64,000 bases of DNA from Blastopirellula marina (GTDB lineage: Bacteria; Planctomycetota; Planctomycetia; Pirellulales; Pirellulaceae), in the NCBI RefSeq assembly GCF_002967715.1, contig NZ_PUIA01000038.1, positions 232,109 through 296,108 on the forward strand. Reading direction: 5' to 3'. Shown here piece by piece: positions 60,606-64,000 of the stretch. Under the pieces are notes generated by a model. The model was not told the origin of the DNA. It did not search any database and was given only the letters and a program-made list of their open reading frames with translations. Made by a program: the position numbers and the translations under genes. Numbering within the stretch: the first letter of the stretch is position 1; the number at the start of each line of letters is the position of its first letter.

Positions 60606-62521
60606 GGGGATCTCGTGGGGTCCGAGGAGTTTTCGATTTCGTAGGGGGAAGGTGGCCCGGGGCAATTGAGGATTTGAAATTTCAGCACCGACAAGCCGTT
60701 TTGTGTCTTCCCGGCAGCATTGGCTTTCCATAGGGCCAGGGCACCATCGAAGGGAGCGTTGTAGATCATGTTGGCATTATAGGCATAGCCATTTTGCTCC
60801 AGGCTTAGGCCAAACGTCTGGCCAGGTTCCCAGGCGAAAGGCATCGTGTTGGATGCGTTTTTGGGATTGTATTCGTGGTGCGTTTCTTCTTTCCACGTGT
60901 TGTTGTAGCGGTTGCCTTGCTGGTGCCCGTCGACATAGATACGGACAACACGGTATTTGCCCCAGCCTTCTTCTGCCTCGCCTTGGATGAGTCGAATGTT
61001 CCACGGTTGTTTGGTCGAACTTAAATCCTTCAGCCAACCCGCCAGTATTTCGTTTTCGGATTGATTCGTAATTAAGCTAAGTTGTTCATAGACTTCACTC
61101 TTCGAGAAGCTTTTGTCAGCCCATAATTGCCATTCGTCCCGGGCTTGATCGAGTGTGTCGATCCTTGCGTCGACGGCTTCTTTCGCATTGTGATCCCAGG
61201 GCGCTCGGGCGTAGTCGTTCAGCAGACGCGCCAAGCGATCATCGCGACGGGTTCGATAGAAATCATTCATGATCCTGTCCCGCAATGAATCACTCCATCC
61301 ACGTACCTCTCCAGGGAACATGCTAACTTTCGGATCGCTCGAACTCTTGAGTTCGGCATATGCTTTCCAGATGTCAGAAGCAGTGGCCGTCTTGTCGCTG
61401 GCGTTGTTCTCCGCTTTCTGAACGACTTCCTGCCAGCGTTTTTGAGCCTCGCTAGGCTCGGTGTTGTTAGTGGTGTCAGCGGCAGGAGAAACACTCGGTT
61501 CTTGCGGTGGATTTTGGCGTAGATGCCGGACCTGGTCCTCAAGTTCGCCAACCTTATCTGCGAGCTTCGTTTGAGCGTCGAGCTGATCACGCAGCTGAGC
61601 TTCCAGGCTGAGGTTCGTTTGGTGGGTCAGCCATTCGACCCAGACCAGCGAAATGATGCTCAACAGCATGACCGCTAGGGCGACGCGTAGCATGTTCGTC
61701 GATCGCTGCCGCTGGCGTGCCATTTGATCTTGCCACGCTGAACGCACGGCACCGCACCGATAGGGCTCTTTGCTGGCCCCCCGGCGAAGCAGCAGCACGA
61801 TGAGCTGACGTAACGCGTACGAAGCGTTGGAGTTCTTCAACTGTTTGTCGATCGCTTCCAGGCTCGAGCGGTCAAAAGAATGCCCTAGTACCAACTCGCA
61901 GCCAATCAAGCCCAATGCGTACAGGTCGTGGTTGAAGTCTGGCTTGCCGGCAGAGGACGCCTCTTGGCCTGGTATCGCGTACCGTAGCGAGTCGTTCTCG
62001 AGGATCTTGCTGCCGGTCCACCACGAGAAACAGCCGATCGCAGCATCCCCTACCCAGGCAATCTCGTTTTCGCCCCTGGCCGAAAGAAAGACATTCTTCG
62101 ATCGCATATCCCCGTGCGAGATTCCCAGATCGTGCAGCGTTTCCAGCCCTGACACCATTTGCAGGAAGATTCGCTCGACATCTGCTACCAGGGCAGGCTC
62201 GTGGGGATGCAGTTTGTCCCACAGACGCGATCGGTATTGATCGGTAATTACCCACAGCAGGTTGTCCTGCGAGCCATACCTTACGATGTGCGAAACGTGC
62301 GGCATCGCCCCGCGGGAAAGAAGTTCGAGACGTTGGGCCAGAGGTTCGTGGTACTGGTCGCCGATATCTTTCGTAGAGATGAAACGGACGACTAATGGAA
62401 TCGATGAAGACGATGCTTGCTCGACCCGGAAAACATCACCATAGACGCCGGTTCCTTGGAGTCGTTCGCCGAGAGTAAGATCGGCTGGCAGCAGGTGAGC
62501 ATAGTCCGCAAGATCAGGCAT
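60602..62521 (-). CDS. Kinase-like membrane receptor (atypical Ser/Thr kinase fold)
   Basis: 639 residues. Kinase fold ~15-265 with a good glycine loop (GTGVYGDVF, Gly23-Gly25-Gly28), HGDMRSKN (His136-Gly-Asp138 and Asn143) in the catalytic loop, and Asp159 in VGDAAIG for DFG. The beta3 Lys is Arg46 (LVVRFIST), as in some atypical kinases, so activity is uncertain. One transmembrane helix (MLRVALAVMLLSIISLVWV), a coiled coil (~300-340) and an extracytoplasmic beta domain (~480-639, VVRIYVDGHQQGNRYNNTWK) complete it. First gene of the operon with a strong overlap to the next gene. Confidence 0.88.
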   Translation of the reverse strand: MPDLADYAHLLPADLTLGERLQGTGVYGDVFRVEQASSSSIPLVVRFISTKDIGDQYHEPLAQRLELLSRGAMPHVSHIVRYGSQDNLLWVITDQYRSRLWDKLHPHEPALVADVERIFLQMVSGLETLHDLGISHGDMRSKNVFLSARGENEIAWVGDAAIGCFSWWTGSKILENDSLRYAIPGQEASSAGKPDFNHDLYALGLIGCELVLGHSFDRSSLEAIDKQLKNSNASYALRQLIVLLLRRGASKEPYRCGAVRSAWQDQMARQRQRSTNMLRVALAVMLLSIISLVWVEWLTHQTNLSLEAQLRDQLDAQTKLADKVGELEDQVRHLRQNPPQEPSVSPAADTTNNTEPSEAQKRWQEVVQKAENNASDKTATASDIWKAYAELKSSSDPKVSMFPGEVRGWSDSLRDRIMNDFYRTRRDDRLARLLNDYARAPWDHNAKEAVDARIDTLDQARDEWQLWADKSFSKSEVYEQLSLITNQSENEILAGWLKDLSSTKQPWNIRLIQGEAEEGWGKYRVVRIYVDGHQQGNRYNNTWKEETHHEYNPKNASNTMPFAWEPGQTFGLSLEQNGYAYNANMIYNAPFDGALALWKANAAGKTQNGLSVLKFQILNCPGPPSPYEIENSSDPTRSP

Positions 62522-62886
62522 CGAAGTTGTCGATCCTCACTAGATTCGATAAATCGGAAACATCTCGGCCGTGCGGCATCGCCACGGCCTGTGGCAATAA
62601 GGTAAATCGCAAAACAGGGGAATTCAACTGAATAGTGGCGTGCCATTTCAAGTGGCCATGAGTTTCGCGTAATCCGACGTCAAGTCAGTCAGGATTTTCG
62701 TGCGACTTTGCCTGGTGGCCGGCATAGGCGTTCGATTTGTCTCGTCCGGCAGGCGATCGCGTATTCATGTTGACAGCGAATATCGATCACCAGCGGACGC
62801 CCTGTACGGCGTTTTCAAGCGACGTGATTCTATGTTCCCTGATTGACCGTTAGAATCAGGGTCGATGGAGATCGCACTAATGCTGA
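62522..62886. other. Intergenic region upstream of the kinase/FHA-ABC operon
   Basis: About 365 bases carrying the operon promoter. Contains an inverted repeat CCCTGATT / AATCAGGG near 62837-62861 without a T run. The methyltransferase fragment begins inside its end. Confidence 0.45.
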
Positions 62887-63213
62887 ATATTGTTCTGGCA
62901 GAACGGCAGCGATCTCTACGTGATGCGACACATTATCCACGATTGGGACGACGAAAAGTCGGAAACGATTCTGCGTAACTGCCATCAAGCGATGTCAGAT
63001 GGCGCGAAACTGTTGATCGTGGAAAGTGTGATTCCGCCTGGCAACGAGCCATTGGGAGGTAAGTTCCTCGACCTGGTCATGCTGCTGATTCCTGGTGGGA
63101 AGGAAAGAACCGCCAACGAGTATCAAGCACTGCTCGAAAAGACCGGTTTTGAGCTCACGCAAATTATTCCGACCGAGAGCGAAGTCAGTATTATCGAGGC
63201 GACTAAACGTTAA
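62887..63213 (+). pseudogene. O-methyltransferase 3' fragment
   Basis: About 107 codons encoding the C-terminal part of a class-I (PF00891-type) methyltransferase: DLYVMRHIIHDWDDEKSETI, LLIVESVIPPGNEP and GGKERTANEYQALLEKTGFE. A TGA at 62884-62886 lies just before the first matching codon and no N-terminal SAM-binding half is visible upstream in any frame. The fragment is well conserved, so the truncation may be recent. No ribosome site or convincing start codon; TTG at 62890 is the nearest. Confidence 0.7.
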
Positions 63214-63219
63214 TACGAT

Positions 63220-63441
63220 ATGCAACATCCCGCATGGGCATTCATTGTCATTGGTATAGTGATCGTAGGAGTCGGCCTGGTCTGGCTTCTCTTTCCTTCG
63301 ATACCGTGGCTCGGCAAGTTGCCAGGCGATATCCGAATCGAAGGAGAGAACACACGAATCTACATTCCCATCACGACCTGTATCGTATTGAGCGTATTGC
63401 TGACCGGCATCATGTGGCTCGTGCGGTACTTTTCACGCTAA
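63220..63441 (+). CDS. DUF2905 small membrane protein
   Basis: 73 residues, two transmembrane helices (IVIGIVIVGVGLVWLLF and TCIVLSVLLTGIMWLV) around the conserved LGKLPGDIRIEGENTRIYIP loop that defines DUF2905. Function unknown; widespread in bacteria. Six bases after the methyltransferase fragment. Confidence 0.9.
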   Translation: MQHPAWAFIVIGIVIVGVGLVWLLFPSIPWLGKLPGDIRIEGENTRIYIPITTCIVLSVLLTGIMWLVRYFSR

Positions 63442-63519
63442 AGCCTTCGGACGCACCTTGCCAGTTTCGGAGAGGTGCGTTCTACGATGCATTCGCGCGT
63501 GTTTGAAAGAGAGTAAGTG

Positions 63520-63732
63520 ATGACGGCCTGCGATCTTGAAACATCGGTGCCCGATTGGATCATCGATCACCCCGAGACGATCGGCGTGTTCCAGGAACTG
63601 GGGATCGATTACTCGTGCGGCGGCAAGTCACTCAAATATCTTTGTGAAAAGGAAGGCCTCGATGCCAAGGAGGTCCTGAAGCGGCTGCACGAGATGATTG
63701 TGTTCGCATCAGCCACGAAAAAGAAGGGATGA
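63520..63732 (+). CDS. DUF542/ScdA_N-domain protein
   Basis: 70 residues from ATG 63520. DUF542 domain with the motif SVPDWIIDHPETIGVFQELG and the CGG of DYSCGGKSLKYLCEKEG, found at the N-terminus of RIC/ScdA iron-sulfur repair proteins. Here it is standalone without the hemerythrin part, a form also known in bacteria and used in Fe-S or NO stress repair. Confidence 0.85.
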   Translation: MTACDLETSVPDWIIDHPETIGVFQELGIDYSCGGKSLKYLCEKEGLDAKEVLKRLHEMIVFASATKKKG

Positions 63733-63774
63733 GCGACACATAGCCACCGCGGCCTAAGCGCGCAGCAAATCCTG

Positions 63775-63807
63775 TCTCCTCGCCCCGGCGGGGAGAGAGT
63801 GAGGGTG
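63775..63807 (+). repeat. REP-like intergenic repeat, copy 5
   Basis: CTCCTCGCCCCGGCGGGGAGAGAGTGAGGGTG, same family as copies at 11708, 13451, 14675 and 14731. Confidence 0.7.
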
Positions 63808-64000
63808 TGTTTCGCCAGCAGGCATTCCAATGGAAAACGTCGGACGCGAACAGCGCAGCCAGTCGCACCCGGCACAACGCTAACCCGCGGCCTTTGAGAT
63901 GAAGATCGCATTTGCTGCGGTCCATTATGGCAACGCCATGTTCGCGCGCAATCTTCTTCTCGCCAGCCCCAAAGGGGCGACCGTTCATAGCCAGGGGTGG

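Noticed and set aside
63632..63988. Minus-strand frames near the right edge
   Set aside because: They read through the DUF542 gene and a REP-like repeat; composition is repeat-derived.
1..64000. CRISPR arrays, tRNA or rRNA genes, complete IS elements and a replication origin
   Set aside because: No regularly spaced repeats, no cloverleaf with acceptor and T arm other than the tmRNA, and no transposase or dnaA-box cluster was found on reading both strands. Short or unusual examples could have been missed without a search tool.

Overview
The window looks like chromosomal DNA of a planctomycete, most probably of the Pirellulaceae (Blastopirellula/Bremerella-like). This is inferred from gene families typical of that phylum: a TPR plus alpha-2-macroglobulin-type secreted protein, a DUF1501 (Tat-exported) protein paired with a DUF1549/DUF1553 cytochrome, a DUF1559 prepilin-like protein next to a Rhodopirellula-type ECF sigma factor and a FecR protein, a stand-alone planctomycete/spirochaete-type EF-G, and several kinase-like membrane proteins. 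No replication origin, CRISPR array, complete IS element or tRNA gene was found.

Layout. 1-6.4 kb: the 5' part of a secreted TPR/A2M protein that runs off the left edge, a lipoprotein DUF900 hydrolase, a decayed small gene, and ftsH with its terminator. 6.5-12 kb: a small secreted protein, a response regulator and the sdhC-sdhA-sdhB operon. 11.8-14.7 kb: an SDR / alpha-beta hydrolase / luciferase-like monooxygenase cluster flanked by REP-like repeats. 14.9-22.6 kb: fusA, a TPR protein, a coiled-coil protein, fumC, and an ispE-spoVG pair whose SpoVG carries an inserted zinc ribbon. 22.9-26.8 kb: a TMTC-like membrane glycosyltransferase, a DUF368 lipid-carrier transporter and an MBL-fold nuclease-like protein. 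26.9-27.3 kb: a tmRNA gene (ssrA, tag ANDNFALAA) that no ORF would reveal. 27.7-33.6 kb: accessory genes (YiaV/YiaW-like pair, degenerate receiver, ZIP transporter, secreted BudA-like protein, di-heme cytochrome).

33.6-38.9 kb: an SGNH esterase, FecR, ECF sigma, DUF1559 and lipoprotein group. 38.9-43.5 kb: a large GYF_2/beta-propeller-like membrane protein divergent from a membrane-anchored pseudokinase that has lost the kinase catalytic residues. 43.7-50.6 kb: an accessory island with two restriction-endonuclease-like proteins, an RNase-J-like MBL protein, a WYL regulator, a PPP phosphatase and several orphans, which may be defence-related. 50.9-54.9 kb: the DUF1501/PSD1 pair.

55.3-62.5 kb, minus strand: a tightly coupled four-gene operon made of a kinase-like receptor, a signal-anchored protein, a zinc-ribbon/FHA/ABC transporter fusion and a lipase-like hydrolase. 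Its gene overlaps (4 bp, 8 bp) and 5-bp gap indicate one functional unit. I consider it the best candidate for an undescribed system in this window. The right end holds a methyltransferase fragment, a DUF2905 protein and a DUF542 (ScdA_N) protein. Housekeeping parts (sdh, fumC, fusA, ftsH, ispE) are intact and ordinary; novelty is concentrated at 27-33 kb and 41-62 kb.
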